From Fusibacter ferrireducens (GTDB lineage: Bacteria; Bacillota; Clostridia; Peptostreptococcales; Acidaminobacteraceae), in the NCBI RefSeq assembly GCF_015352425.1, contig NZ_JADKNH010000002.1, positions 107,071-171,070 of the forward strand: a DNA stretch of 64,000 nucleotides, in the 5' to 3' direction. Below the pieces are notes generated by a model. The model was given only the letters and a program-made list of their open reading frames with translations, was not told the origin of the DNA and did no database searches. Shown here piece after piece: positions 55,650 to 64,000 of this stretch (the stretch's first letter is position 1; each line of letters begins with the position of its first letter). A program made the translations under genes and the position numbers.

Positions 55650-55670
55650 GAGAACCAAAATTAGGTTCTC
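55650..55670 (-). terminator. Terminator of the small secreted protein gene
   Basis: GAGAACC (55650-55656) pairs with GGTTCTC (55664-55670), followed on the minus strand by TTTTAAA. Confidence 0.6.
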
Positions 55671-55703
55671 CTTTAAGAGGTATCTTTATATCTTTCTGTA
55701 ATG

Positions 55704-56099
55704 CTAATATAGACTTCCATTTTTTAATTGAAACTTCAATCCATTGATGATTTTCTTTTGATCTAGTGCATCGAGGGGAACACACGTATTAATTTCTAAT
55801 GTATCCATCTGCATGATTTCAATTTTGCTTTCTTCAACATTAGTCATTTCTGCCAAGTCATACACATAATTTATCTCCAGAGCTTTACCATCCGAAAAAT
55901 CAAAAGCAACATTTGAAAAATCAAATAGAGCCTCTGAAATTTCAAAGTAACTTTGCTCAGATGCCACAAATGCTGACCCTCTGATATCATCAGCAGAGAC
56001 GATATCCACCTCCCCTATAGACGTCTCAGCAAAAGCCCCCATACGACTTCCCATTATCATTAACCCTATCAAACCTACTGCTAAAATATTTTTTTTCAT
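55704..56099 (-). CDS. Small secreted protein of unknown family
   Basis: 131 residues from ATG 56099 (GGAGG 8 bases upstream). The N-terminus MKKNILAVGLIGLMIMG plus an AFAET cleavage site is a classical signal peptide. The mature part is acidic, with FEISEALFDFSNVAFDFSDG and a single cysteine. No family is recognised. It precedes the two-component genes on the same strand and has its own terminator, so it may be the target or a sensed partner of that system. Confidence 0.6.
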   Translation of the reverse strand: MKKNILAVGLIGLMIMGSRMGAFAETSIGEVDIVSADDIRGSAFVASEQSYFEISEALFDFSNVAFDFSDGKALEINYVYDLAEMTNVEESKIEIMQMDTLEINTCVPLDALDQKKIINGLKFQLKNGSLY

Positions 56100-56316
56100 C
56101 TTAACTGCCTCCATTTGTTTTTATCAACTTAACTTGATCAAATCAGTTTTGATATGCTAAGTATAAAAAACAAATGTAACTCAAATATGCTCAAAATGTG
56201 TCAAATTGTGAAAATTGCTCATCCTCTTAACGCCTTGACTTTAATTGAATTCAATAGTATTATATGGATGTAACTATCAAAATCACAATTTGAACGTTAC
56301 AAAAAAGGAGGGCTAT

Positions 56317-57261
56317 ATGACGTCTAAACTCAAAATGATTGAAACTGAATTGAAAAATCTTGGGCTTAAATCATCTTTTTTAAGTATTGATGATATCCCT
56401 AGAATAGAAAGTACATATCATCAAAATGTTTACAGAGATGAAGCCAATGTTCATTCATATGAGAAATACTTAAAGAACATTCGCTTCACCAATGATAACA
56501 ATATAAAAATGGAGAGTATTTTGACTATTGCAGTCTATCAGCCGCATTCCAAAATAAGCTTTAATATGGATGGTCATAAAGTTACAAGAGTCTTACCATC
56601 AATGTATTTATACGATGTAGATCCTCTTGATCAGAATCGCAATTCACGTGTAATGACCATAAATAATGACATTCAAAATTTATTAGAATCCTATGGACAC
56701 ATGGTTTCTCCAGTGTATTTACCTGCAAAAACTATTGCGATTGCTAGCGGACTTGCAAAGATGGGCAAAAACAATCTTTGCTATATTGATGGCTGTAGTT
56801 TTTATTGGTTTGCTACGTACCTGACGGATATACACGTCGATAAAGAGAGCATAAAACCAACCTCGTTGTTTATGAAAGAATGTGAGCACTGTAGTAAATG
56901 CATAAATAATTGTCCAACTGGTGCTTTGAATCCCAGTCATAGTTATGTAAAAATTAATAAGTGTCTAACGTATCATAATGAGTCTTTGGAAATGACGCCC
57001 GTTTGGATTGATCGCAAATGGCATAATTCAATGATTGGTTGTATTCGATGTCAATCCGTATGCCCATTAAATCATAAGCATATGAAGAAAATTAAAACCT
57101 TCGAAAGTTTTAATGAGCATGAAACAAAAGAGATTCTTGCAGGCAACTCAATAGATTCTTTTCCAGAAGAGTCTATCCGAAAGCTTAAGAATATTAATTT
57201 TTTTGACAATTATAAATTATTAACTCGAAATTTATCTCTATTGGAAAAGAGAGCTGATTAA
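56317..57261 (+). CDS. Epoxyqueuosine reductase (QueG)-like double [4Fe-4S] protein
   Basis: 314 residues from ATG 56317 (AGGAGG upstream). Two cluster motifs lie in the C-terminal half: CEHCSKCINNCPTGAL and CIRCQSVCPLNH. KTIAIASGLAKMGKNNLCYIDG matches the core of QueG/reductive-dehalogenase-like proteins. The length and the lack of a HEAT-repeat tail differ from canonical QueG, so a tRNA queuosine role is uncertain. It may be a cytoplasmic Fe-S reductase or corrinoid activator relative. Confidence 0.75.
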   Translation: MTSKLKMIETELKNLGLKSSFLSIDDIPRIESTYHQNVYRDEANVHSYEKYLKNIRFTNDNNIKMESILTIAVYQPHSKISFNMDGHKVTRVLPSMYLYDVDPLDQNRNSRVMTINNDIQNLLESYGHMVSPVYLPAKTIAIASGLAKMGKNNLCYIDGCSFYWFATYLTDIHVDKESIKPTSLFMKECEHCSKCINNCPTGALNPSHSYVKINKCLTYHNESLEMTPVWIDRKWHNSMIGCIRCQSVCPLNHKHMKKIKTFESFNEHETKEILAGNSIDSFPEESIRKLKNINFFDNYKLLTRNLSLLEKRAD

Positions 57262-57339
57262 CGCCATTTATGATTAATTTAAGATTTGTTATTGAAACGG
57301 GATGTGAATTATTTGCATATTCATAGTGGATAAACTGAG

Positions 57340-57412
57340 ATACCCATGCACTTAGCCAACTTAAAGTTCGTCATATACGAAGGGGGACTTTAAAGTCATA
57401 GGTATGCGCCAA
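57340..57412 (+). other. Predicted structured RNA leader before the NADH oxidase
   Basis: ATACCCATG...ACTT can pair with AAGT-CATAGGTAT, enclosing a hairpin TTCGT-catat-ACGAA. It does not match a riboswitch class I know. The rest of the gap 57262-57557 holds a TATAAT at 57490-57495, the likely -10 box, which would place this element upstream of transcription from that promoter. Confidence 0.35.
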
Positions 57413-57557
57413 AATCATGTTTCCCATGAACATTTTTTAAATTTTATAAATTATTTTATTTTTTATGTTTAAAAGTAATATTTTCGTGGTATAATATCTG
57501 TGAAAAATGTAACAATTACAATTTTGAATCAAATACAAATAAGGAGATCAATTAATT

Positions 57558-58892
57558 ATGAAAAAAGTGGTAATCGTAGGCACAAATCATGCAGGAACAG
57601 CTGCAACAAATACTATTTTAGATAACTCAAATAATCATCAAGTCACTGTTTTTGATTCTAACAACAACATCAGCTTTTTAGGCTGTGGTATGGCGTTATG
57701 GATTGGCAATCAGATTGCCGGACCAGAAGGTCTATTTTATTCCAACAAGGAAACACTAGAATCAAAGGGTGCTAAGGTATATATGGAAACACCAGTCAAT
57801 AAAATCGATTTCAATGCTAAAGTAGTCTATGGTAAAAACGCTCACGGCGAGATCATCGAAGAACATTATGATGATTTAATACTAGCAACTGGTTCTTTGC
57901 CAATCATTCCTAAGATCCAAGGTATGGAACTTGAAAATGTTCAAAAGGTAAAATTATACCAACATGCAGAAGTAGTCATTGAGAAACTCAAAAATCCAGA
58001 AATTAGAGATGTTGTCGTTGTTGGTGCTGGTTATATTGGTGTTGAACTTGCAGAAGCTTTTGAACGTCATGGCAAAAATGTAACCCTAATAGATATCGCA
58101 ACAACAAGCTTACCTGCATACTATGATGCGCCATTCACACAAATGATGAATGAAAACCTTTCATCACATGGTATTAAACTAGCATTTGGTGAAACCGTTC
58201 AAAAACTCGAAGGCGATGGAAAAGTAGAGCGCGTCGTCACAGATAAAGCAACACACAAGGCGGACATGGTGGTTATGGCAATTGGTTTCAGACCCAATAC
58301 TGAACTTGGGGCAGAACATTTGGATCAGTTTAGAAATGGCGCTTATTTGGTCAACAAAAAACAAGAAACTTCAATCCCTAATGTATATGCCATTGGTGAT
58401 TGTGCTACAGTTTATGACAACTCAATTGATAATACAAGCTACATTGCACTTGCAACCAATGCGGTTCGTTCTGCAATTGTAGCCGCACATAATGTCATCG
58501 GCAACGATATCGACTCTGCAGGCGTACAAGGCTCAAATGGTATTGCCATCTATGATTTGAAAATGGTATCAACAGGCATAACAGCAGAAAGAGCAAAATT
58601 GCTCGGACTTGACGTGCTATATACTGATTTTGAAGACTTACAAAAACCGGAGTTTATCACAGAAGAAAATCACAAGGTTAAACTCAGAATCGTATACGAT
58701 GCTAAAACTAGAATCATCTTAGGCGCACAAATGGCTTCACAACATGACATGTCAATGGGCATTCATTTGTTCTCACTTGCCATCCAGGAAAAAGTGACCA
58801 TTGATAAACTCGCATTAACTGACTTGTTCTTCTTGCCTCATTTCAATAAACCTTATAACTATGTTACAATGGCAGCAATCACTGCCAAATAG
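57558..58892 (+). CDS. nox: NADH oxidase (water-forming type), FAD-dependent
   Basis: 444 residues. FAD-binding [13 protein letters not shown], the redox cysteine in [12 protein letters not shown] (near residue 43), the NAD-binding [15 protein letters not shown], and [11 protein letters not shown] are all present. This is the pattern of the Nox/CoA-disulfide reductase group; the cysteine position and length favour H2O-forming NADH oxidase. In an anaerobe it would remove oxygen and regenerate NAD. AGGAG lies 10 bases before the ATG; a 15-bp-stem terminator follows. Confidence 0.88.
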   Translation: MKKVVIVGTNHAGTAATNTILDNSNNHQVTVFDSNNNISFLGCGMALWIGNQIAGPEGLFYSNKETLESKGAKVYMETPVNKIDFNAKVVYGKNAHGEIIEEHYDDLILATGSLPIIPKIQGMELENVQKVKLYQHAEVVIEKLKNPEIRDVVVVGAGYIGVELAEAFERHGKNVTLIDIATTSLPAYYDAPFTQMMNENLSSHGIKLAFGETVQKLEGDGKVERVVTDKATHKADMVVMAIGFRPNTELGAEHLDQFRNGAYLVNKKQETSIPNVYAIGDCATVYDNSIDNTSYIALATNAVRSAIVAAHNVIGNDIDSAGVQGSNGIAIYDLKMVSTGITAERAKLLGLDVLYTDFEDLQKPEFITEENHKVKLRIVYDAKTRIILGAQMASQHDMSMGIHLFSLAIQEKVTIDKLALTDLFFLPHFNKPYNYVTMAAITAK

Positions 58893-58972
58893 ATATTTTA
58901 TGACTATCTCAAAATCCAGCCACAAACAGGCGACCCTTAACTAATCTATACACATTTTATTCTCTATTAACA

Positions 58973-59032
58973 TGAAAAACCTCCAAATTAGATCATCTCA
59001 TAATATGAATTGATTTGTCTAATTTGGAGGTT
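58973..59032 (+). terminator. Terminator of the NADH oxidase gene
   Basis: Perfect 15-bp stem (58978-58992 with 59018-59032) with a long loop. A second hairpin (59108-59118 with 59138-59148) lies further on. The gap 58893-59287 holds nothing else recognised. Confidence 0.65.
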
Positions 59033-59287
59033 GTCACTTATACTGAAGTGAACGCGCTGCACTTTTTCCTTTTTCATGCATCGAAAGCTAATAGAACCTC
59101 AAAGCAGAAATAGCTATAACCATTATTATTACATGGCTATAGCTATTTTATATGTGTGATGCATTTAAATCCGTATTTACGCTCTACATATCCTGTACCT
59201 TTGAGTAAGTAACTCAATTCAGTAAATTATTAATACGTCAGTTTTACATTAATAAAAGCATTTGTATTTTTATTTGTCATTTAGTTT

Positions 59288-59854
59288 TTAGGAATCTTCC
59301 CCACAAAGGTCCCCTATAGTCTCCACATTACATACATGGTTAATAGGATTCCCCTTATACGTCCCCATTGCTTGAAATAAGCACTGACATCCAGAAAGTC
59401 CTTTATTTTCACCTTCAACGACAAACTCAACATCCTCAGTTCCAAGACTCGTCAAAGTAACATGAAAATCCTCTTTCAGAACATCAATAACAATAGTACC
59501 GGGATATGAGAATCCAGTTTTCTTACTCGTCCAAATATTATCGTAGGTAATATCTGCCTCAACATTCACTTCAGTGCCATCCTCGTGTAAGAAGGTCGCA
59601 AAACACAAACGCTCTCCCGGATTGTAAAGGTCTCCAAATGACGCAGCACCACGATTATCTTTTAAGTTGTCAATACCTAACCATAACCAAGAGGCCTTTC
59701 CTGGAAGGAACTTAGGTGGTTCGTTCTTTTTATTAATATGACCATACTGACGATCAAACCAAGCATGGCCATCTGTAATTTCATATGATGTATTGTCGAT
59801 GGTTACAATACCCGTCACCTTCATGTTTACAAATCCATATTCATAAGATTGCAT
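59288..59854 (-). pseudogene. Lipocalin/CrtC-like hydrolase, C-terminal part only
   Basis: 188 residues. VTGIVTIDNTSYEITDGHAWFDRQYG and the later WLWLGIDNLKDNRGA resemble the second half of carotenoid 1,2-hydratase/AttH-type lipocalin-fold proteins, which are normally about 340-380 residues. The N-terminal lipocalin lobe is missing and the ATG has no good binding site. It abuts the end of a MarR fragment, so a deletion probably joined the two. Confidence 0.55.
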
Positions 59855-59856
59855 TT

Positions 59857-60036
59857 TTATAGACTACTTTCCAGCGCTTTCAAGAAGGCCGTTCCATTTT
59901 CGCTATTATTCAAAGTTATCAACATCTGCATCTGCCCCAAGGTTAAACCCTTTTCACGAAGTTCATTGTTTGCCTCTTTCTCCAGCGCGTCGTGAATTTT
60001 TTTTATAAGCATTCCGCATGGCTCTAAATCATCCAC
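59857..60036 (-). pseudogene. MarR-family regulator N-terminal fragment
   Basis: A 59-codon frame from GTG 60036 (GGGAGG 7 bases upstream): LEPCGMLIKKIHDALEKEAN, then LTLGQMQMLITLNN and FLKALE, followed by a stop. This is the first 55 or so residues of a MarR regulator (normally about 145); the DNA-recognition helix and wing are gone. Its ribosome binding site is intact, so a short peptide may be made. Confidence 0.6.
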
Positions 60037-60141
60037 AAAACAACCTCCCTCTCATTAACTTAAATATAGCATCACTAAAAGGGTCAATAGTTTAAAAAAA
60101 TGTAGTTGTACCAATATAGATCAGAACTACTTCTCTAGGTA

Positions 60142-60417
60142 CTACTCGTCAAAATTCTCATTCACAGAACCCTGCTTTGCATTTTCTTCAATAAGGGTAA
60201 GCATTTCACTCTGTAGTTTTTCTATTTGCTCATCGTATTTAGAAGAGATATGTCTAGTGGAGTAACTTCCGATAACTCTGATTACATTTTCCCTGAAGGT
60301 TCCTACAAATTCACCTTGATTTTCTATCACACTTTTTATGGCGGTCATAGTTGCCTCATACCAGGGGATTGTTCCTTTAAAGTGAGGGGGCAAGACGTAC
60401 AACAAAAAAATACTCAC
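60142..60417 (-). pseudogene. Serine recombinase C-terminal fragment
   Basis: The stretch FVGTFRENVIRVIGSYSTRH and the coiled-coil DEQIEKLQSEMLTLIEENAKQ resemble the C-terminal region of large serine recombinases or resolvases of clostridial mobile elements. The catalytic serine domain and zinc ribbon are absent. The first 25 codons overlap a terminator and are probably unrelated. Residue of an excised or decayed element. Confidence 0.45.
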
Positions 60418-60446
60418 TATTGTTCATACGACGCAAGTGAGTATTT
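60408..60446 (-). terminator. Terminator of the SLH surface protein gene
   Basis: AAATACTCACT (60408-60418) pairs with AGTGAGTATTT (60436-60446), with T runs on both strands. Confidence 0.75.
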
Positions 60447-60583
60447 CTTTTTTATATAGCTATTCATTATATTTCTTTACTTGACTTTTTTCTAAAACTA
60501 GGTTTTCAATATTCTTCAACAAAGCAAGATCGTGTGCTACAGCAGGTAAACAGGTTAAGGCTGCCACGAATATTTAATGTCGG

Positions 60584-63500
60584 TTAATTTATGTTTTTGA
60601 CAAGAGAACCGTCGGTGTTAAAGTAATACCTTTTGCCATCAATCTCAAGCCACTTATCGGATACCATCAGACCATCCTTGGTAAAGTAATAGGTCTTGTT
60701 GTTTCCGTTTGCACCAAGATCCCAAAAGCCGACTACCATTGTCTTACCGGAATAATAACGCCAGTTATCGCTGTCTTTGACCCAGCCGGTTTTCAGAGTA
60801 CCGTCGGTGTTAAAGAAATACTTCACACCGTCGATGGTCTGTGTGTCGGTTAAAGCTTTGCCATCCTTGTAGTACAAGTACTGTCCAGCATCGTTTTGCG
60901 CCCAGCCCTTCGCTGTGGCTGGGTTGATGGTCAACTTGATATAACGCTCTAAAATGGAGGAAACCTCTGCGCGGGTAGCATTTCCTTTTGGATTAAACTT
61001 ATCGTCACTGCCGCCCGTCATAAGTCCCGCCTGCTGCATGACTTTTACGGCTTCTTTGTAATCACTGCCGATGCTGGAAGCATCAGCGTAGACGCTCGCT
61101 TCACGGACGATTGGCAGCGTATAGCCTGTTGCCTTTGCATAGTTTGCAAAGATCACTGCCATTTCCTCACGAGTAATCGCCCTGTCCGGAGCAAACTGGC
61201 TGTTTCCAATGCCCTGAACAATGCCCTTGCTGTACGCCCATTCGATGTATGGACGAAATACACTGTCTGTTTTTACATCTATGAAGCTGTTTGTTGTATA
61301 AGCTTTCGTGTCTACTTCTGGTAATCTGCCAAGAGCTGTTACCAGCATTCCCCGCGTCATAGCAGAATTTGGTGCAAATGCTGTTTCTGTACTTCCAGAA
61401 AGCAGCCCTCTACCCACCACATAGTCAATAGATGCCTTTGCCCAATGGGTACTGATATCTGTAAACTTTGCTGTCGGTGCAGTGTATCCGATACCATACT
61501 GCGAGAAGTGGGTCGTTGTAAAAACAACACAACCGCTATTTGCATCATAGGCAGAGCCTGCAATGCGAGTGGCATTGCCCTTTGCGTCTACATAGACCGC
61601 ATACAGGCCACCGACTGCTTCATTCTTGCCCAGTGTATAAGGGATAGATACCGTTGCAATTCCGCCTCCAAAGCTGGACACGCTCTTACCGTTGCCATAG
61701 CCCACAGTAGCGTCATACACCGGTCTTGTGCCGATCATCTGTTTTGCTACAGCGGAAAGGTTTGTCTTAGGTGCAATGGTAATTCGGATATCTCCAGTAC
61801 TCTGCTTCTGAATTTCTGCCAGTGCCTTTTGGTCAAAACTTACCTGCACAAGAGAGTCGTTTATTTCAAGACTACTTACGCCTGCGCTCACAAGGCTATC
61901 CAGAGAACTGCGTGTCAGTGCTGCCGTTAGAGAAGCTGTACCCTCAGGCATGATTATATCCAACGCAACAGTGATATCTGTTCCTTCTTTGCCCTGTTCC
62001 TTTGCATCCGTCTGTGCTTTGGCAATCGCATCTATTACTGCTTTATCCGGAATAGATGCACTTGCAGTTCCATTCGTTCTCGTTGTTGCTGTGACAGGAG
62101 TCGTTGCCATTATCGGCTGATTTGGCTTCTTTTCCAGTGTTGTTGTAGGTGTTGTAGTTGTTGATGTTGAGCTTCCTTCAGAGGAAGAATCGCCTCTTGA
62201 ATAATCACTGCTGTCACCGCCGGACGATCTGATGGTCAAAGTGCCTTTGTCGATGGCAATGTCATACTTCTCTGATTCAGTAAACACTGGTGAGCCAGTA
62301 AAGACAATATCATAAGTGCCTGCTGTGTTGGTGTTTGCCAAAAAGGTTCCGTCTGTTTTCTGGATTTCCATTTCCAACGAACCGCTAGAAAGAGAAATTA
62401 TACTGCTTGTATCGTTATTTTTGAGGCCGGAATACACCACTTCCAGAGTTGGTATGGCTGTGCCTGTATCAATGCTAAAATTCTTAGGTTGAACCTTGAG
62501 GACTGTCTTCGAAACCGTAATCATTGCAGTGCTTACTTCACTCAAGGTGGTGTTGGACTCGTACTTTGCTGTAATAGTCGCTTTGCCGGATTTTAAGATT
62601 TGCACATTGGCGCTAGCGCCGTTGCCGGTCACATTGAGGACAGTGGGATCGCTGCTTACCCAAGTCCATGCCCCATTCTGACCAGGAGCTGTCGCGCTTG
62701 CCGTCAGGGTGAAAGTCCCATCACCATAAGTCTTGGCAGAGGGAACTGTGCTAGAGAAATTCACACCCGCATCGCGCTTATCCACTGCCTTAAATGTCAT
62801 CGTTACAGTCGCATCCTCGTAGTTTTCGCTTTTAATCGTAACTGCCACGGTACTTTTTGTATCCTTTGTATTGGATGAGCTGCTGGAATATGTGAGGAAA
62901 TTTTGGTTCACGACCGGCTGTACACTAAAGAAATCAGTACTACTCGTCACGCCCACCTCATAGCTTCGATTACTCGATGTACCGGGTGTACTTGGTTCAA
63001 AAGCAATGCTATTCAAATTGAATTTACCGGATACCACATTGTTGTAGATCACCGGGATTTCGGTAGGATCTTGAACACTTACCGCCGCCTTACTTACCGC
63101 AATACCCACTGTCTTTTTTAGGACTATGCCTGACCAGTCATAATTATCAATGTCATGTGGCGTAAACACCACATCATAGCCACTATTGGCTACGGTAGGC
63201 ATGATACTGCCATCCTTCCATGCCCATGTGCCACTTTTGGAGCCACCGATCAGCTCAGAGTCGCCAAGGCGCTGGCCATAGGTAATGCTTGCCGACGTAG
63301 GCCATGTGAGCACTTCTGGCGCTGCCTGATTGACTGTAAGGTTTATCTTCTGTGTTAAGGCCATACTTGACCAGTCATAGTTATCAACGTCATTTGGCGT
63401 AAAAACCACATCATAGCTATTGTTGACTACAGTAGGCATGATACTGCCATCCTGCCATGCCCATGTGCCGGTTTTGGAGCCACCGATCAGCTCAGAGTCA

Positions 63501-64000
63501 CTAAGGCGCTGCCCGTAGGTAATGCTTGCCGACGTTGGCCATGTAACCGCTTCCGGCGTTGCCTGATTGACTGTAAGGTTTACCTTCTGTGTTAAAGTCA
63601 CACCTGACCAGTCGTAGCTATCCGTATCATTTGGCGTAAAAACCACATCATAGCCGCTGTTGACTACGGTAGGCATGATACTGCTATCCTGCCATGCCCA
63701 TGTGCCGGTTTTAGAGCCACCGATCAGCTCAGAGTCGCTAAGGTGCTGACCATAGGTAATGCTTGCCGACGTTGGCCATGTGACCGTTTCCGGCGTTGCT
63801 TGATTGACTGTAAGGTTTACCTTCTGTGTTAAAGTCACACCTGACCAGTCATAGTTATCAACGTCATTTGGCGTAAACACCACATCATAGCTATTGTTGA
63901 CTACAGTAGGCATGATACTGCCATCCTGCCATGCCCATGTGCCGGTTTTGGAGCCACCGATCAGCTCAGAGTCACTAAGGCGCTGCCCGTAGGTAATGCT
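60584..64000 (-). CDS. S-layer-homology surface protein with 79-residue repeats, 5' end outside the window
   Basis: The frame is open to the last base, giving at least 1,138 residues. In order: near-identical 79-residue repeats (core SITYGQRLSDSELIGGSK, GTWAWQDGSIMPTVVN); Ig-like repeats (TVSAKTYGDGTFTLTASATA type); a Ser/Thr-rich linker; a domain with FGGGIATVSIPYTLG; three SLH domains (FTDISTHWAKASIDYVVGRG, FAPDRAITREEMAVIFANYA, FNPKGNATRAEVSSILERYI); and C-terminal cell-wall-binding repeats (GWVKDSDNWRYY, DGKRYYFNTDG). It is exported and wall-attached, perhaps adhesive. The DNA is visibly GC-richer than its surroundings, a sign of transfer. Confidence 0.88.
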   Translation of the reverse strand, partial: SITYGQRLSDSELIGGSKTGTWAWQDGSIMPTVVNNSYDVVFTPNDVDNYDWSGVTLTQKVNLTVNQATPETVTWPTSASITYGQHLSDSELIGGSKTGTWAWQDSSIMPTVVNSGYDVVFTPNDTDSYDWSGVTLTQKVNLTVNQATPEAVTWPTSASITYGQRLSDSELIGGSKTGTWAWQDGSIMPTVVNNSYDVVFTPNDVDNYDWSSMALTQKINLTVNQAAPEVLTWPTSASITYGQRLGDSELIGGSKSGTWAWKDGSIMPTVANSGYDVVFTPHDIDNYDWSGIVLKKTVGIAVSKAAVSVQDPTEIPVIYNNVVSGKFNLNSIAFEPSTPGTSSNRSYEVGVTSSTDFFSVQPVVNQNFLTYSSSSSNTKDTKSTVAVTIKSENYEDATVTMTFKAVDKRDAGVNFSSTVPSAKTYGDGTFTLTASATAPGQNGAWTWVSSDPTVLNVTGNGASANVQILKSGKATITAKYESNTTLSEVSTAMITVSKTVLKVQPKNFSIDTGTAIPTLEVVYSGLKNNDTSSIISLSSGSLEMEIQKTDGTFLANTNTAGTYDIVFTGSPVFTESEKYDIAIDKGTLTIRSSGGDSSDYSRGDSSSEGSSTSTTTTPTTTLEKKPNQPIMATTPVTATTRTNGTASASIPDKAVIDAIAKAQTDAKEQGKEGTDITVALDIIMPEGTASLTAALTRSSLDSLVSAGVSSLEINDSLVQVSFDQKALAEIQKQSTGDIRITIAPKTNLSAVAKQMIGTRPVYDATVGYGNGKSVSSFGGGIATVSIPYTLGKNEAVGGLYAVYVDAKGNATRIAGSAYDANSGCVVFTTTHFSQYGIGYTAPTAKFTDISTHWAKASIDYVVGRGLLSGSTETAFAPNSAMTRGMLVTALGRLPEVDTKAYTTNSFIDVKTDSVFRPYIEWAYSKGIVQGIGNSQFAPDRAITREEMAVIFANYAKATGYTLPIVREASVYADASSIGSDYKEAVKVMQQAGLMTGGSDDKFNPKGNATRAEVSSILERYIKLTINPATAKGWAQNDAGQYLYYKDGKALTDTQTIDGVKYFFNTDGTLKTGWVKDSDNWRYYSGKTMVVGFWDLGANGNNKTYYFTKDGLMVSDKWLEIDGKRYYFNTDGSLVKNIN
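63200..64000 (-). repeat. 237-bp tandem repeats in the surface protein gene
   Basis: The GCATGATACTGC landmark recurs at about 63200, 63437, 63674 and 63911, a constant 237-bp period (79 codons). The copies differ at only scattered bases. Confidence 0.9.

Noticed and set aside
60472..60570. Short minus-strand frame with AVAHDLALLKNIENLVLEKS
   Set aside because: About 35 codons, no ribosome binding site and no family recognised; it may be a further remnant but cannot be supported.
63200..64000. Regular repeats that might suggest a CRISPR array
   Set aside because: The period is 237 bp, the repeats are in frame and translate to a 79-residue protein repeat; there are no short spacers.

Overview
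The window is AT-rich, with strong AGGAGG-type ribosome binding sites, ferredoxin-dependent 2-oxoacid oxidoreductase genes, butyrate kinase/phosphotransbutyrylase genes and many peptide and amino-acid handling genes. This suggests a low-GC anaerobic Firmicute, most likely an amino-acid-fermenting member of the Clostridia. No rRNA, tRNA or CRISPR array was seen.

Layout. 1-8975: the 3' end of an HD-GYP gene, then mixed accessory genes: a DUF3788/AraC/TIGR04076 operon holding a truncated hydrolase, GNAT, DUF5131, a PPOX-fold protein, a chemoreceptor, and DUF4386 with an AraC remnant and an intact AraC gene. 9111-30798: a catabolic island. On the minus strand it holds a four-subunit 2-oxoacid:ferredoxin oxidoreductase with butyrate kinase, phosphotransbutyrylase and a DASS-type transporter; a C-GCAxxG-C-C protein; a five-gene peptide-type ABC transporter; an arginase-fold protein, a nitrilase-fold amidase and a PanE-like dehydrogenase; and an IclR regulator. 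On the plus strand are a membrane transporter and an M20 amidohydrolase, and a further M20 peptidase gene lies on the minus strand. Five promoter regions in this island carry the same double operator: two copies, clear or degenerate, of a 17-bp palindrome GTTCTTT-N3-AAAGAAC set exactly 20 bp apart. This makes the block look like one IclR regulon that takes up and hydrolyses an amide- or peptide-like nutrient and gains ATP from an acyl phosphate.

31022-36208: AraC-GNAT fusion and MATE pump, then a TetR-controlled ABC-2 exporter with a shared TetR operator. 36435-40520: M20 amidohydrolase, YfcC-type transporter and an unusual regulator. 40771-45024: GNAT/MerR divergent pair, then a double-domain amidohydrolase divergent from a TetR gene. 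45406-46649: dapA behind a lysine riboswitch. 46660-48135: second chemoreceptor. 48460-53419: a CapA-like protein and two membrane proteins (one DUF5058), divergent from two overlapping paralogous LysR genes. 53486-56099: a two-component system with a small secreted protein. 56317-58892: a QueG-like Fe-S protein and an NADH oxidase. 59288-60417: a scar of gene fragments (lipocalin/CrtC-like, MarR, serine recombinase). 60584-64000: a visibly GC-richer, repeat-containing S-layer-homology surface protein that runs off the right edge.

The most noteworthy points are the IclR double-operator regulon with its unassigned substrate, a 14-A homopolymer that puts the start of phosphotransbutyrylase out of frame, a tandem amidohydrolase fusion whose second half lacks a key motif, the overlapping LysR pair beside a DUF5058/CapA operon, and several gene remnants.
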